DNA of 64,000 bases from Paraspadella gotoi (GCA_051294375.1 CM119264.1:8864764-8928763); one strand, 5' to 3'; counted from the stretch's first letter, positions 34,791 to 48,169 are shown. Made by a program: numbers and translations. The notes: a model not told the origin generated them from the letters alone.

Positions 34791-36150
34791 TAAAAAAAAT
34801 AGGTAATATTATTAGTGCTTCTAAAATAATTTTAATTATCTCAAATTTTGTTTGTATTTATATACAATAATATATAGGGCCGGAACAGGTTGAAAACTAG
34901 AAGTTTCTCTCAAATAAATAATGATAAAGTTGACTGTTAAGAAATATGAAAATAAAAATAATTTTAAAAAATTATCTTATTAATAAGCGGGCACGGAAGC
35001 ATTTAAAGATTATTTTATTTACTATATATAGTTAAAATTTTTGAATTTTTCAAATTTTTTTAATGGATTCTGATAGAGCTTTAAAAGTTAGATAAGTGTT
35101 ATTAATACAAATTTTAAAATTTTTTTTGTTTTATTGATAAAAATTTTAAAAAAACTAAAAAATTCATAGCCAATGATGTTCTGTTTTTACCAATTCCTTG
35201 TCAAAATTTTAAAAAAAATGTAGTACTACTTTCATTTAACTTTTCAAGCTCTATAGGAATCCGTTCTTCTTATAAAAACTAACTTTTTTAAAAAAAAAAT
35301 TTTTGTTCTTTGTTATATATTAATAAATATTTAAAAGGCTTGCAGTGCAACAACCCAATGAACTAAATTCAAAAAAAAAGTTGGCATTGAAATCTATTTA
35401 CTAATAGAAGGAGAAAAAGGAATTTTTTTTGAGAGAATTAAAAAGTTATAAAAAGTGTTCATTTTAGCGCCACCTTAAAATAAGACAGATTAATTTTTTT
35501 GTTTCTTAGCAACAAAAAGGTGCTGCAAAAAAAACAAATAGCTAAAAAAATTTATGAGAATTATGTAGGAAAAAGATTATTAAAATTAATTATTTCTTAT
35601 AAACATGTTTTTAAAAATATTTTAAATCGTTAGTTGAATTATATTATTATTTTAATAAAAAAAAAAACCTCTTCTCTCTTTTGTACAATCTAAAAATTAA
35701 CAACACTGTTATGAAAATTTTTTTTCAATAATTATTAAAAATTTCTGATGTTTTCTGTATCTAAAAAAAATAAATAAGATTTAATAAAAAAACATACATT
35801 GGTAAGAATGTAATAAAATTTTGTAACATATTTTTTTAATTATTTTATTTGGGATACACTCTTATAACACAACGAGTTCACTTATTCGTAGTTGATGAGG
35901 TTGGCGCCGGATTGAATCATTTGCCATCTGGGAGAGAACTCTTTATGAGATATTCGTTTAATTGGAGTATAAACGGGAACATGATTCGATTAATACAAGC
36001 AAAAATTTGCGTTTTAATTGTTAAATTCGTGAAAAGCAGAAAACCTTACTTGAAGAAAGAAAAATTATCTTTGTTAACGTAAATACAACTTCTTTAATTT
36101 GTAATTTTCTCCTCATTCTCTGTATTTCGGCAAGTTTCGCACTAATTTCG
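34791..36150 (+). repeat. second direct copy of the 32.48-33.85 kb AT-rich block
   Basis: Begins with the same AAATAGGTAATATTATTAGTGC landmark (first 20 bases) as near 32480 and ends in the pyrimidine-rich tract at 36170-36535. Quality appears low, with many homopolymer differences. Confidence 0.85.
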
Positions 36151-36169
36151 GCTCAGTTTCCGCGCTTAT

Positions 36170-36535
36170 CCTTCTCTTCTCTTCTCTCTCTCTCTCCATC
36201 CCTCGATCTCTCTCATCTCGTCCTCTCTCTCTCTTCTCTCTCGTCTCATCTCTCTCTCTCCTCTCTCTCTCCTCTATGCTCTTTTCCGTCTCTCGATCTC
36301 CCGCCTCGATTGTGTTCTACCCTAAGATAATTCTCTCTCTCGCTCTTTCTCTTCCTCTATTTTCTCTTTCTCTTTTCTCCTCCTCTCTTTCCTCAATCTC
36401 TCTCTCACTCCTCTATTCTCTTTCTCGGCCTCTCCTCACTCTCTCCTCCTCGCTCGTCCTCCCTTCTCCATCATCATCCTATCACTCTCATCTCTCTCTC
36501 TTCTCATCTCTCCTGTCTTTCCTCATTATCTCTTT
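36170..36535. repeat. degenerate CT-rich tract
   Basis: Irregular TCTCTC sequence with ATC, GTC and TCC interruptions, longer and more degenerate than the related tract at 33865-34092. Confidence 0.8.
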
Positions 36536-36739
36536 CTAAAAGATAGATTTAATCCTTACTATCTCGTCGTAGTCTTGTCGGTTTGGTTCGTTTTTGGTTC
36601 GGTCGTCGTATTCAGATTTCGTTAGGTTCTGTTATCGTTGTTGTTGTTATTCTTACTCTTTTCGGTTTCAAAATGACCTCGAAGCACAATGCCCTCCCCA
36701 GATAATTCTCATGTACAATGCCCAACCGATGAGACTCGA

Positions 36740-36965
36740 TCGGAAGAGAGAGAGAAGAGGAGAGAGAAGCATGCAGAGAGAGAGCAGAGGAGATGCGAGA
36801 GAGAGAGAGAGAGAGGAGAGAGAGAAATAAGAGAGAGAGAGAGAGAGAGAGAGGAAATAAGTAGAGAGAGAGAATACGTATGCCAGAGAGGCATCGTACA
36901 TGCAGGAGAGAGAGAGAGAGAGTAGAGAAGCTCACGAGAGAGGAAGCCAGAGAGAGTAGAGAAGA
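36740..36965. repeat. degenerate GA-rich tract
   Basis: GA dinucleotides broken by GCAGAGAG, AATAAG and CATGCAGG segments. The complement of the tract 200-560 bases to its left, so the two could form a hairpin. Confidence 0.8.
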
Positions 36966-38217
36966 GTAGTATCAGAGGATCGATGAGAGAAAAGAGAAGG
37001 TATGCCGTGTGGAAACTTCGGTAGTCATAATTTTTAGAAGCGAGCGACTAGCGTAAATAACAAACAAAGAAATCGATGAAGCAGAACCACATATTTACAA
37101 ACGTAAAAAGGTCTATGACGTAATCGACGAATCAAAAAGACTAATTAACACGAGCATAAAAATTCGTTCTTGCACTATCGAAAACGCAAGGATATAAGTT
37201 GAAGTTGTAGTTGATCTTTCACAAACGTAAATTTAACTAATTAAAACGCATTTTAGTTGCCGTTGTGTGTATAAATCGTAGCATCTATCGTTATGCCGCT
37301 CGTATCTAACTGTACGCAATTCCAAACTCGAATGTCATGCCTCATAAAAAGTATTTCTCTTCCAGATGGCTTTTTTTTCCGCTTTTTTCTTCTCAAACAT
37401 TCAGCAACTATTATGACCTTTTTAAAAGAAACCTAAATCAGAGCTGGCGGCGAAATACACTTTACTTCGCGCTCAGTGACTCGAACGCATCGCTTTTTTC
37501 GAATTCGAAGCGGAACGAAAAAGGACAAATCAAGAAATGGGTGGAGAAAAAAATATGGGTGGGGAAAAATGATCCGAAAAATCGGAAGGAAAAAAAAAAT
37601 CCAGTGAGAAACCATACAAATCAAAACAGAACAACAACGAAATAAAAGTGGGAGAAGCACAAATGACAGGAAGGTTGGAAATGAATAAAAGAAAAGGGTG
37701 GATGATATCACCAAAAAATTGAAAAAAATGGGAAAAAAAAATAGTAGTGTAATTATTTATACATGTATTTTCGATAGCTCGTAATTAATGATTGTAATAA
37801 ATAAGTTAGAGTTTATAGATGATAAATCTTATGATTTTTATTTTTTTAGGAATACGAAAAATAGGAATATTTAATAAATTATTGGAATAATTTTCCATAC
37901 TAGAGAGTAGAGAGAGAGAGAGAAGAGGAGAGAGAGAGAGAGAGAGAGAGCAGAGAGAGAGCAGAGAGAGGAGAGGAGAGAGAAGAGAGAGAGAGCCTGG
38001 AGATGTACAGAAAACGAAGGCGATCAAAAAGGTATCTCGAAATCATCACGATTTTCCTTACTAAAGAGGAAAGCAAAAAAAAAAAAAGAGAAAGGGAGAA
38101 AGATTAATGCAATCGGTGATGAGAGGAAGAGGAAGCACGTGAAGATCACGTGTCAGTTCGAGGTGTAGAGGGGAGAGGAAGGCGTGGGTGAGCTGGGTGA
38201 GACGAATGCTCCTCTTT

Positions 38218-38222
38218 TCTTT

Positions 38223-38278
<56 letters not shown>

Positions 38279-38312
38279 TTCTTTCTTTCTTTCTTTCTTT
38301 CCTTTTCTTTCT
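38218..38312. repeat. (CTTT)n microsatellite
   Basis: Inverted counterpart of the GAAA run at 30940, longer and with two extra C/T breaks. Confidence 0.93.
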
Positions 38313-39154
38313 TTTTTCTTCTGATCCTATTTTATATTTCAATGTAATTGTTTCCTTCTTTAAATCTTAATTATATTCTCCGTATATTTCGTATTTTGAA
38401 TAAAAATTGGTTCAAGAAATTATACGCTTTTAAGTTTCTCACAATTCCAATATATTTTCCATTAAATCAGATATTTTTCTTTCTACTTTTTTTCCCCCGC
38501 ACATCTCCATTTTATCATTTTAAAATTTTTTCATTTTCATTTTGCAAATGAAAGTTTTTTGCCTGGAATGATGATGACAGGCACTTAGTTTTCTTGCAGA
38601 ATAATACAGCGAATCCCCTTCAGAAATGATTTTTTTTTAATAAAAAAAGTAAATTCTGATAAAACATACTTATTTTCGATTTATATATGATTTCAAATTA
38701 ATTTAAATTTTAATAATATTTTTTCGAAAAGTTAAAATAAGGAGGTCCCGCATGTTTTTAACTAAACATTATTCGTCGAATAAAATACGCTGTTCGCTTC
38801 AGAGTCGAGGTGGAATGTTTTTTAACCCGGTTCAAATCTACATCAAAAAACAAGCGATCATCTCTGGCATTTTTTCTTTTCACGCTCCGTTTTTTTGTTT
38901 CCATTTTGACCTCTCCCTCATCCTCCTGCTCTGCATTTGTTCTTTTTTCTCTCGCTTCTTATTTGTTATTTTTCTTCGTTTGTTCTTCCTCTTTCTTCCT
39001 TCCCGTTCTATATTTCATCGACTCACTCAACTCGGAGTTCAGTTGAATCTTCGAATATTGAAGAAGACGACGGAGTTAATTACGATTGGGGACTCACACA
39101 TCGATCACAGACTTCACACATCGATCAGCAGACGACGATCAATAACAACAATGC

Positions 39155-39156
39155 GA

Positions 39157-39208
<52 letters not shown>

Positions 39209-39210
39209 TG
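39155..39210. repeat. (ACG)n microsatellite, expanded
   Basis: Eighteen or so ACG units, roughly twice as many as the corresponding tract near 30078-30110 in the left arm. Confidence 0.93.
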
Positions 39211-39385
39211 ACAAACGATCGGTACGACGGGCGAAGCGACGATGACAGAGGATTGTCCGTCCTCCCCACAACAACCAACAACGACGACTACGACGACAAG
39301 GCGACGGCGATTGACTGGCGCCATCTTCTTCGTCGCTCAACTCAAGAGGCTTCCATCCTCATCATGGCTTTCAGTGCGTCATTAA

Positions 39386-39420
<35 letters not shown>

Positions 39421-39794
39421 TCTCTTTTTCTTTTCGGGGATCATAGTCCTTTTAATGCATGGATGATCATCTCATCATCGGCTTTGGGTGTTAAGTGCAC
39501 CTACTCACTAGAGTCTCTCTCTGTCTCTCTCTCTCTACTCTCTCTCTCTCTCTCTCTCTCTGTACTCTACATCGTTCGCATGGCTATCTCTCTCTCTCAT
39601 TGTCTCTTTCTACCGTTTCGCCCCAGCTCTCTCTCTCCATTGGCCCACTTTTTTCCTTTTCTCCAGCTGCCGCTCAATCATATTGGCCGCACATGTTTTC
39701 CCTTTTAGCAGATCATGGGTTCCGCCGGTTTTAGTGGCCCTTGGAATAAACATTAAGGCAACATCGCGCATCAACAATTTCTTCTTTCTTAGCA

Positions 39795-39833
<39 letters not shown>

Positions 39834-40107
39834 TGCTTTCTTTTTCTTCTTTCTTTCTTCTTTCTTTCTTTCTTTCTTTCTTTCTTATTTTTTTTTCTTT
39901 TTCTTTCGCGTTTTTCTTTTTAGTTTACTTTTACCTTTTTTCCTTCAAAATAAGCCTTTTTTCATATTCATATCAGAAAGGCAAAGTGAACATGAATAAA
40001 AAAGATGCAAAACTCATATCCCAAAAAATGGAAGAGAAAAAAAAAGCGATCAGAAGAGAAAAAATATCTTGCACGATATCCAAGCACCATAAGTAAACGA
40101 AACAAAG

Positions 40108-40198
40108 AAGAGAGAGAGAGAGAGAGAGAGGAGAGTGAAGAGAGAGAGAGAGAGAAAAGAGAGAGAGAGAGAGAGAGAGAGAGGCGAGGAGAGAGAGA
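40108..40198. repeat. imperfect (GA)n microsatellite
   Basis: Counterpart of the CT tract at 29167-29250 in inverted orientation. Confidence 0.9.
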
Positions 40199-41274
40199 AT
40201 CTAGGTTTGCATCTAAGACGGAATTTTGACGCAAAGGATGAGGAATCAGAAAGAAAGGCATCGAGTTTCCAATCTTCGTGGGTTTTTTTTTCTCGCCGTT
40301 CCCGACTTTTTTTGCTTTTTTTAAAAATTTCTTTTGCTTTTATTTTCTTCTCTCTTCTTTTTTCTCCCTTTTTCGCTTTCGAGTCGGGTTATGAATATCA
40401 GACGAATGCGGAGTTTGATTTTTTTTCGCGTCGTTGTCCCGGTATTATAAAGTTGCGGCATCGCAGCATGCATTTTCCGCCCTGCGCCACGTGGCAATCG
40501 AAGCATTCATCCTCGAAACCGATTAAAAGTTACGACAGGCTTTCCTTTACCCCAAACTTTCCAAAACCCTGATAATCTTGACAGTACGTTTTTGGAATCA
40601 AAATATCATTTAAGTTAAATGAAAGATTCCATGTTCAATGTACATTTTAAGACGTCGCTCAACAGTCAACAATCGAAAAAAAGGAAGAAAACGTAAAACA
40701 CCAAAAAGACTAAAAAAAGCGACAAATGTTGTTAATAACCGTAACCCGAAGCAAACGAGGTCAAAGATGTTGTTCACCGGAAGTTATTGCGACAAAGAAG
40801 CGACGAGAGAGACCGCTACATGGCAACCCTCGGTCTTCCTTCTCTTAATTCGACGAAACCTAAGTGAGAGGAAGAAGGCGAGAGAGAAGGAGGAGCGTAG
40901 AGGGGAGGAGGCGGAAAAGGAGAGGAGGGAAGTATAAAAGGGGGCATAAGAAGGATGAGAAATAAAGAAAAGAGGATGGAATACATTAGTTCACTTTTTC
41001 AAATGCATATCACCTGTTTGAATAAAAAAACAAAAAAAAAAAAAAAACAGACACTGGGAGAAAAGGGAACGGGGTCTTATTATCATCTTCCTCTCTGTCT
41101 CACTCTCATCTCTCTCTCTTTTCTTTCTTATCCCCTCGCTCTCTAACTGTTTTCTCTCTTGGCGTCTCTTCCTCCTACTTGTTTTCCCAAGTATTTCAAA
41201 AATTCGGCCCCACGCCTTCGCGAGACCCCGTCCATTCATCAATTATGCAGTTCAGGTCCTGGAGGGACTCGGTG

Positions 41275-41277
<3 letters not shown>

Positions 41278-41321
<44 letters not shown>

Positions 41322-41382
41322 AGAGAGAGGAGAGAGAGAAGAGAGAGAGAGGAGAGAGTAGAGTGAGTGAGAGAGAGATTTG
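41278..41382. repeat. imperfect (GA)n microsatellite
   Basis: Counterpart of the CT tract at 28030-28080, about twice as long here. Confidence 0.9.
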
Positions 41383-41855
41383 GAGAGGGATTCAATATTA
41401 TTTATTAATAAAAACCTTTGATCATGATTAAAATGGTTGACGTTGTAGACTAGCGTAATTTTGAGATAAAAATAGATTTTTTAAAAAAATTTAACAAACC
41501 AAAAAATGAGGTGGGCGACTGTTCGAACCTTCAAAAACATTCGTTGATCAAATCCAATTCGCGGAAACAGAAACGCGAAATTCTATTTTTCTCCTCCAGA
41601 GACGAAACTCGATCTCTGACTTCACAATTGCCACTAAATCATCTTATTTGTTGTTATTACGCTTCTAGTCTCAGATAGTCCGTATTATTTCTTTTTAAAT
41701 AAGTATATATTTTGCGATGGGTGTACGTAAATTTTGGAAAGTAATAAAATAATGTGAGAGCTTGATTTATGAACGAGAAGAGAGAGAAAAATAAAAAGAA
41801 GAGAGAGACGGTTTCATCATAGTCGGTGAGAGAGAAAGAAAGGAGAGAGAGTAAT

Positions 41856-41861
<6 letters not shown>

Positions 41862-41939
<78 letters not shown>
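41862..41939. repeat. (GA)n microsatellite
   Basis: Counterpart of the CT tract at 27478-27560. Confidence 0.92.
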
Positions 41940-41943
<4 letters not shown>

Positions 41944-42157
41944 TATAGCCAATAATTTGTTGATGACAAATATATAACAATGATGCTATCAAAAGCGAAA
42001 CTCATGACTTGACCCAGACGCCACTGACCGACAACAAAAAATCACTTAATGAAATAGCGACGTGACAGAATACGAAGAGAGAGAATCATTTCGTTATCAG
42101 GCGCATCTCTTCAGTTTACTCATCATCATCCTCATCTTCAGTTCTCAGAAAAGATGA

Positions 42158-44872
42158 AATTCAAACGTCGCACGTCTCGTCCTCAGGAAAAATGGCGCAG
42201 AGAACCGAAGCGACGGAGCGACTCTTTTCCGTCATCGCGTTACCGTGGCGTAGGCGTTAGCGTTAGTGTTGGCGTTGGCGTTGGCGTAGCTGTTCGCGTT
42301 GGCGTTGGCGTAGCTGTCACGTTGGCGTTGGCGAAAGCGTTTACAGCGGCGGTGGAGCCGATATTACCTCCTCCGTATGAATCAGGAAAAGAAGGAGATC
42401 GGCTTCCAAATTTGGGTTGATTCAAGGTCGACGCCCCGCCAAACGCGATGCCATTAACGCCGCTCGCGCCAAATGGCGTCGCCGAACGTCATTCCTTTCC
42501 TCGTTTCCTCTTCCGTTTCGCCCTCCGTTCATTCGCCCACCGTTCATTCGCCCTCCGTTAATTCGCCTCCGTTCATTCGCCTCGATTCATCCTTCTTTAT
42601 TGGCCGGTCGTTCATTAACCGGGAGAGAACTCTTTTTATAGTCGCCGTTTCCGCTGAGTCATGAGTTCGGCGCGGGTTTCGATTCGTCGCGGTAGGCGAG
42701 GCCGCTGCCGCTTAAACCGCCGCCACCGCCTACGCCGCTGCTGCCGAAGCCGCTGCCTGCCGTTGCCCGTCACCACCCCGCCGCACCAGCCGCCCCACCC
42801 CGCCGGCACCTGCCGAAAAACGTTTTCCCACCTTGTCCTCGATAAGGATGTAATCCGAAGTTTGCTTCGCTAATAATTCCACCTCCGCCGCCGCCACGCC
42901 GCCGCCGCCTCCTCCTCGGCCTCCACGGCCTCCGCCGCCGCCGCACCGCCGCCGCCGCCGCGCATCCTGGGCGTTTCTGAGGAAGGCAGAATCTCTGCCT
43001 CACCAATTCCGTTGAAGCGATTGGTTCGATCGTTGGCGTTAGTATTGGCGAACCAGGACTGATCCATTAAGTTGTCCTTTCTGTTTCTCCCATTATTGTG
43101 GTTGTTCTATTCGAAATTGTTGTTGTGATCATAACGCCGGTCGAGGGCCACGATTTCGCAGCCTTCTTATGACGCCGACGATGACGTTTCTTCTGTCGGT
43201 GTCAAAAAATTCCCTGGGAATTTTGTGGTAGAAGAGAGATGGCGTCAAAGTCGACGTTGTTGTTGTTGTTTTTATTATTAATTCCTCCTTTCGACGTCAG
43301 CTTTTGGAAGTTGAGAGATGAGCGCCGATAAGTCTTTCATTTGATCGTTGCCGCCGCCGCCGCCGGCCGCCGCGCCGAATAGCCTCGTTTTCGCTCCTAG
43401 CTGCTGCCGGCTCTTCTTCCGTTTCGAGCGACGCCGCTCCCGAGAATCCAGGTGAAGACCCCACAACCGGCAGCCGCGGCTGTTGCGGCGGCTGCTTCGC
43501 TGGAAATCGATATCCGGACTGGAAATCGGCGTCATCGCCGGCGCCGTCGGAGGAAATTGGCGCGTTATCATCATCCATCGGCGATGGCGCCGGAGGAGGC
43601 GCGTTACGAACATGTCGCCGCCGCCGCCGCCGCGTTCCTCGCGGCCATTAATAGCTGTCCGCGTTGCTGCTGTTGGCTGTCGCATCTGCTGCAGTTTGTT
43701 GTTGATGTCGCAAATGATGGGAGGCGACGTATCGAGGATCGGCGAAGTAAGGGAATGGCCCTTGGCGACGCCGACGTGGGCGTGGCGGCGATTTTACGGC
43801 TTCGAGGTGGTCGGCGCCAATTGAGGGTTTTCTCATTATGCTCTTGCAGGCTTAAGATCTCGTTTTTGAAGTGAATTCCACGGATTCTGTTTGTCTTTTT
43901 GCTGCAGATCCTTGTAGCATCAGTTCTTTTGAGACGAAGTTCTCTTTCAAATGATTCTTTCTCGTGGTTTTGTCCGACTGATTGAGGAGGAGCGACGATG
44001 GCGATGCTGATCGAGCGAGCCAACTCGTTGGTCCACTCCATGGATAGCTCAATCGTTGAAGATGTTGAACTTGTTGGCAGTTGCTGTTGAAGTTGTTTTG
44101 GAAGAAGAAATGGTGTCGATGCCACTTTTGGTTGCATAGGAGACAGGGAGTTTGAGGAACTTAAAATTCTTGGTATTTGAAGACTTGAAAACCGTTGCTG
44201 GTGGCGAAATTTAGAGGGAAGTTCTGTGTTTGGTTGCAATGATTTTTTGGGTCCGTTAAGCTTTTGATAATGTTTCTTGAAGACCGAATAAAGACTTGTA
44301 ATTCGGGCATCGACGAAGAATCAATTTGTTTTTTTGACCTTAAATCCCCAATTGTCGAAGATTTGTGTCGGAATATGAACCTTTTGGTCCAATGGCGCCG
44401 CAGAACGTCATCATAGACGCCATTGGCGAATATTTACTTGACGGGACGCGGAATCTTTGACTCGGCGCTAATTCGGTAGATCTTCGGCAAGAGATCGCGT
44501 TTCTGTCCCTCTGATTTCGACGGGTCGGCGCCATCGGCCGGCGCTGAATAGGAGATGCTTTCCAGGACGATTGGGTTTTGATCCGCGGAGAGCAAATTTC
44601 GGCTCAATTGTGGCAAGATCAGATTATTTCATCGGGCGAGGACGTCTTCAACGGACCGACTTTGGTGACTCCGGTTTTATAGGTAAAGGAACGAGTTCCC
44701 GTTCGAGGGTAAGACGACGCGAGGAAGATTTCCAATAGGAGAGACGGGAAATGGATGAGATAGTTCTCTGTGGGTTGAGTGGACCTGGCGATTCAGTCGG
44801 CGCCGCGTGGTGTCCTTTCCAAGTTAGAATTCCATGAGGAATATTTCGCGTTCGCTGTCGTTCATCATCGCC
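42158..44872 (-). pseudogene. frameshifted inverted copy of the long last exon of the EGF gene
   Basis: On the minus strand this matches 24552-27242 end to end, including the Gln, Gly, RMNGG and Asn-Ala repeats. Reading passes between frames many times because of single-base indels, and one indel turns the acceptor AATAAAG into AATAAAC. There is no large deletion and no clear excess of substitutions, so poor consensus quality explains the damage as well as decay would. Confidence 0.7.
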
Positions 44873-45086
44873 GTTTATTAGGGTAAATTTTTACGGTTTT
44901 TTAAAAACAAAATATTACAAAGTTTTAGATACACCCTAATCTTCATTAGGTTTTCGCGTCCGGGCGGTTAATTGAGACAAATCTTCGTAATTGTATTAGT
45001 TTTCGTCGTTGAAATCGTCGTCGTTGTTTTCGTCGACGCTGTCGGTGTTTTTTTCCTCTTTGTTGTTGTTGTGGCCGGAATTTACC

Positions 45087-45262
45087 TTCAGCGGTTCCAT
45101 AAATGCCACCGTCAGGAAACGCGCCATTCGGTGGAGCGTCTGATCATTTGTTCCATGTAGAGAACGAAGATCGACGACGACGACAACGACAACAAATAAA
45201 CAATGACGACAACAACATCCCTCACGGCGTTCAGAAATGAACTTCCCCATTATTCTTCATCG
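45087..45262 (-). pseudogene. copy of the 32118-32291 signal-peptide exon
   Basis: Matches that exon in reverse orientation, with frameshifts near the start and in the middle. It lies 215 bases upstream, on the minus strand, of the copied long exon. This is the only place in the window where the two are neighbours in transcription order. Confidence 0.65.
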
Positions 45263-46056
45263 TCGGCTCCACCAGCTTTGTTTACCAAAGTTAGAAAATA
45301 TAGGAAAAAAAATTGCTGAAATATTTGTATAAATATTATTTATTAAATAATATATAGTAGTTTATTTCATATCAAGAATTTGATACAGTGACACACATCA
45401 ACACAATTAAATTAAGTCTAACCCTCCCCAAATAGCAAAGTAAAACGAAAACAAACGTTAACAGTAATGATACTCTATGAAAGTATTTCAAAGTTATTAT
45501 ACATAGGCTTCCGAGGCAATGCAATGCACGCTACAAGGCTTTGGTTGAGCTATAAGATCTTTATTTTCTCAAAGTTTAGATTAATTTTTTTTAAATAATT
45601 TTTTTTCGGAATTAAATCAAGTCTTCTTACTCTGAAGAAGGTTCGAAATGTCAAAGAACCGAAACATGTACGTAATTAATGAATAACCGTTGTACTAATG
45701 AAAATAAAGGTAACTCTGTTACTTTGTCACTCTCCTCCAAAAACAACAAAAGAAAGGAAATTACCAGGAATGAAATCTAAAACTTTTTGGTTCTTCTATA
45801 AGTATAACCTGTGTCGTCAAGAACAACGTTTTTAAAGACTCCCATGCCATAAAAAGCGTGAGTGCAAGTGATTGCTGGCATTGATCAGACGCCAGTGCCT
45901 ATGGGCAGTGATATGTGGCTAAAGGTCACGCCATCAGCCAACTCTTTCCACCATCGTGATCCGCTTAACATTCACCGCCTCGCCTTCGCGCGAAAGGACC
46001 TGACAAAATTTCCTCACCCAATCACCGTTAATCGCGAAAAAACGGGGGCGGGCTCT

Positions 46057-46127
46057 NNNNNNNNNNNNNNNNNNNNNNNNNNNNNNNNNNNNNNNNNNNN
46101 NNNNNNNNNNNNNNNNNNNNNNNNNNN
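46057..46127. other. 71-base assembly gap (N run)
   Basis: Seventy-one Ns followed directly by a GAT/GAC repeat, so probably an unresolved trinucleotide repeat. Confidence 0.99.
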
Positions 46128-46163
46128 GATGATGATGATGACGATGATGACGATGATGATGGA
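46128..46163. repeat. (GAT)n/(GAC)n repeat at gap edge
   Basis: Mixed GATGAT and GACGATGAT units continuing out of the N run. Confidence 0.9.
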
Positions 46164-46716
46164 GCGTTTTTCTCTATGTTCTCCACTTTTATAATTTAAC
46201 AAACAAAGGAATTCCAGAATTAAACCTGAACAAAAATTGTTGAAAAAGCACATTAAATGGTTTATTAAACTTTCTTGACGTTTCCCCGACCGTGAGAGTT
46301 GCGTGGGATTGAACGGTGACGGAAAGATGAACAAATCTTCGGTCGAAGAAAAGACGAATTATAATCAAGTCGGTCTAATCGAAAGTCCTACAGAGAAAGA
46401 GAGAGATGAATGGGAGTGGAGAAAGGGTGGGGAGGAGTCGAAGGGGGATGTGAAGAAATTAAGCGGCGGAAAAAGAGAGAATATTAGGACTAAGGAAAAG
46501 GGCTATGCGGGGCGGATGTGGGGGGAGAGATGCGATTTAAGGAAATGGGATGAAGAGAGAAAGAGAGAAATGTTAAAGAGTGAAGGGATAAGAAAAGGAA
46601 AAGGACGCGCGGCGAAAAAAGGCTGCGAGTTACCGAATTTTTTTATTTATTTTTTATTCAGTTTCGTCTTGTTATTATTTCAGCCTCTCAGTCCTCTTTT
46701 CTTCTTCTTCGACTCA

Positions 46717-46742
46717 NNNNNNNNNNNNNNNNNNNNNNNNNN
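46717..46742. other. 26-base assembly gap (N run)
   Basis: N run at the boundary of a segment (46743-46960) that is inverted relative to its second copy. Confidence 0.98.
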
Positions 46743-46977
46743 TCTCTTCCTCCCTCTTCCCTTCCCGTCTTTCCTATCGTTTCCTCTCACCTCCCATCTT
46801 CCCTCCTTCCCCTTTGCTCTCTCCTCTTTCTCGCCCAACAGAACTGGCAGCGAGGCATCACAGACGTGATTATGATTCGTGGTCAGTTTCGCTGAGATCG
46901 GGTCGGGTTCGGAGGAAGTTTGTTTTTACCACTCTCTGCTAGTACACCGATCAATGTTGCTTCTATCGCACGCTCTG

Positions 46978-47055
46978 TGTCTCTCTCTCCTCTCTCTCTC
47001 TCTCTCTCTATCCCTCTCCTTCTCTCTCTTCTCTCTCTCTCTCTCCTCTCGAGTA
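46978..47055. repeat. imperfect (CT)n microsatellite
   Basis: CT tract at the switch point between inverted and direct similarity to the 50.1-52.5 kb region. Confidence 0.9.
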
Positions 47056-48169
47056 AAAAAAGAAAGAAAAAGGGAAAGAAGAGATAAATAAAGGCAAAGG
47101 GGGAAAGGAATGTAGGAAAGGGGAAGATGGGGAAAGAAAAGAAAAGAATGTTGGTAAAATGGGAACGAGAGAAAAAGAAAATGTGAAAAAAAATGGGTTA
47201 CGTCAAAGAGAAAATTGAAGTAGGATATGAACTCGAAGAAATTGTTTAAGTCTGGGGTACTTGCAAAGACATTTCAGAGTTAAAAATAATTAATATGTAA
47301 TGTTAGGAAGGAAAGTGCTTCAAGTAGATTGGTAAGTTGTTAAGTTTAAAAAAAAACTCAATTTTTTTTTCTTTTTTTTTTTTGAGATCTTTAGGTCACG
47401 GTTTTGACCCTTGTGAGGAAACGGGTTCGGAGAAGGTAACCTCACACGAAGAAGACGACGACGACGACGACGACGAGCACTCTTTTACAATTTCTGAAAA
47501 TTGTGTTTTCTTATCAAAAAATATATTTTTGTACGTATAAGGTTGGTAAGAAAACACAAACGTTAGGGAGAGATTAAGATCCGTTAAGTCTGCGGCATCA
47601 TGGAGATTATAAGAGAGGCGAGGAAAGCGAACATCGCGAAGGGAGCGCGTGGAAGGACGGATGAGAGAGAGAGAGAGGAGACTGGAGAGAGAGAGAGAGA
47701 GGAGAGAGACTGGAACAGAGGCGAGAGAGAGGCAGAGGGAGAATAGCGTGAAGAGAGAGAGAGAGCGAGCAGGGTTTGTTGTTTGAATAGACAATGGGGG
47801 TAAATGAAGGAAGGCTTGAATAAGAAACGTCAGGTAATGAGAAGCAACGACAAAACGAAGAAAAGGGAAAAAAGAGGAAAGGAAGAGACGGGGCCAAAAA
47901 AAATATCGGTGAGAAAAATTTAAAGTAAAAGAAAAGAATAAAAAGAAAAGGAAGCGGAAAAGAAAAGAAATGAGAGAAGCGAAGAATGAAAAAAATAAGA
48001 TAAGAAACGCAGAGATGTTCTCTCTCTTTTCTTTTATCTTTCTTTTTTATTCTCATCTTATCCGTAGTTTTTCTTCTCCGCTCAACACAAAAGAATTGAA
48101 AAGACTCATAGAATTTATAATAGAGGCCATCGGCCTGGGCTGAAAGGTGGGATGCTGTCTTGTCTCTCT

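Larger units (their letters stand above)
37360..45800 (-). repeat. right arm of large inverted duplication
   Basis: Reverse complement of 24535-32470 and 31530-32100 with rearranged joins. The order on the minus strand is 45800-45250 (AT-rich), the 32118-type exon, then directly the long EGF-gene exon and everything downstream of it. Small indels are frequent throughout, and homopolymers and ACG runs differ in length. Confidence 0.9.
46164..47055. other. no gene seen
   Basis: Purine-rich then pyrimidine-rich sequence, split by Ns at 46717-46742. An ORF from 46303 crosses the Ns and is not supported. The piece 46743-46960 appears in reverse complement at 50110-50300. Confidence 0.5.

Noticed and set aside
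38752-39708. 318-codon plus ORF in the right inverted arm
   Set aside because: It is made of AT-rich sequence, an ACG run and a TCG run read in whatever frame happened to stay open. The left-arm counterpart is not open in this frame.
42158-44872. Calling the inverted copy a functional second EGF/low-complexity gene
   Set aside because: Many frameshifts, a lost acceptor and no EGF exons upstream. The sequence quality is doubtful.
46303-46869. 188-codon ORF
   Set aside because: It runs through the N gap at 46717-46742, and the rest is purine- or pyrimidine-biased DNA.
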